Source: Lentibacillus sp. Marseille-P4043
GTDB taxonomy: Bacteria > Bacillota > Bacilli > Bacillales > Amphibacillaceae
Length of the DNA stretch: 49,831 nt
Direction: 5' to 3'
NCBI RefSeq assembly: GCF_900258515.1
Contig: NZ_LT984884.1
Location: 836,413 to 886,243 of the forward strand
The stretch's first letter is position 1. Each line of letters opens with the position of its first letter. The notes beneath the pieces are model-generated. The model searched no databases, was not told where the DNA came from, and saw nothing but the letters and a program-made list of their open reading frames with translations. This document shows positions 49,619-49,831 of this stretch, one piece after another. Made by a program: the position numbers and the translations under genes.

Positions 49619-49790
49619 GGAAATACACTACGCGGACCTTAGGGCAACGCTTTAGCTTCCTCGGAAGAAAAGCACTTCCTTGAAAAAGGAAAACCGCTTT
49701 TTCTGCGTGCGATGTAACGCTGCCGAAGCTTTCCTTGTCCTGCGGGATCTTCAGCTGTTGCTTTTCCCGCAGGAGTCTACGTGTATTTCC
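49619..49790 (+). repeat. GC-rich hairpin repeat, copy 11 (forward)
   Basis: The outer stem is GGAAATACAC (49619-49628) with GTGTATTTCC (49781-49790). The loop carries the module GAAAAAGGAAAACC, TTTTTCTGCGTGCGATGTAA and TTCCTTGTCCTG (about 49677-49744). The left flank (49534-49595, TTTTTAATTTGG, GTTGATATAAACTGCGACGT) matches the reverse complement of the right tail of the composite element at 15520-15560. No gene is supported in 49417-49831. Confidence 0.85.
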
Positions 49791-49831
49791 TTCGCTGGTG
49801 TTGTGCATTAACATATTATTACAACTTTTAA

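Overview
This is the chromosomal replication-origin region of a low-GC, endospore-forming Firmicute of the family Bacillaceae. The gene order matches the Bacillus subtilis origin (dnaA-dnaN-yaaA-recF-remB-gyrB-gyrA on one side, rpmH-rnpA-spoIIIJ-jag-mnmE-mnmG-rsmG-noc-soj-spo0J on the other). Sporulation genes (spoIIIJ, yyaC, dacA) are present. Overall similarity suggests the halotolerant Virgibacillus/Oceanobacillus group, but the genus cannot be fixed by eye. I see no tRNA or rRNA gene, and no CRISPR array, prophage, insertion-sequence transposase or defence system.

Layout. Bases 1-922 hold repeats only. Bases 923-5455 (minus strand) hold vitamin B6 synthesis (pdxST), the vegetative D,D-carboxypeptidase dacA and IMP dehydrogenase guaB. 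yaaC (plus) and an HD-GYP-type protein with an altered active site (minus) follow. Bases 8391-18262 (minus) are the replication genes gyrA, gyrB, remB, recF, yaaA, dnaN and dnaA. oriC is bipartite: DnaA boxes between dnaA and rpmH, and boxes plus a DnaA-trio-like element and an AT-rich stretch between dnaA and dnaN. Bases 18881-29343 (plus) carry ribosomal protein L34, RNase P protein, the membrane insertase, tRNA modification, rRNA methylation and chromosome-partitioning genes, with one perfect parS site just upstream of noc and another inside the neighbouring desulfurase-like gene. Bases 29432-38446 are mixed housekeeping (DUF554, yyaC, YkvI-like, MscS, DUF951, ychF, rpsF-ssb-rpsR). Bases 38500-41000 are a scarred accessory segment between rpsR and a molybdate transporter operon. 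Bases 44580-49416 are yybS-gdpP-rplI-dnaC, which includes c-di-AMP hydrolysis and the replicative helicase.

The most unusual content lies between genes. About eleven copies of a GC-rich, long-hairpin repeat lie in the intergenic regions. Their terminal stems differ in sequence from copy to copy yet stay fully paired. Three loci have two copies facing each other, and one such pair plus a shortened derivative are bounded by longer terminal inverted repeats that also vary in step. A separate 264-bp element with inverted ends shares an internal module with some copies. The rpsR-mod segment carries decayed copies of ssb, of the rpsR tail with its terminator, and of the modC 3' end, in an order that implies an old tandem duplication. 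An exported-protein gene without a canonical start codon and a small membrane-protein gene sit inside it.

All calls rest on reading motifs, gene order and base pairing by eye. No database search or folding program was run.
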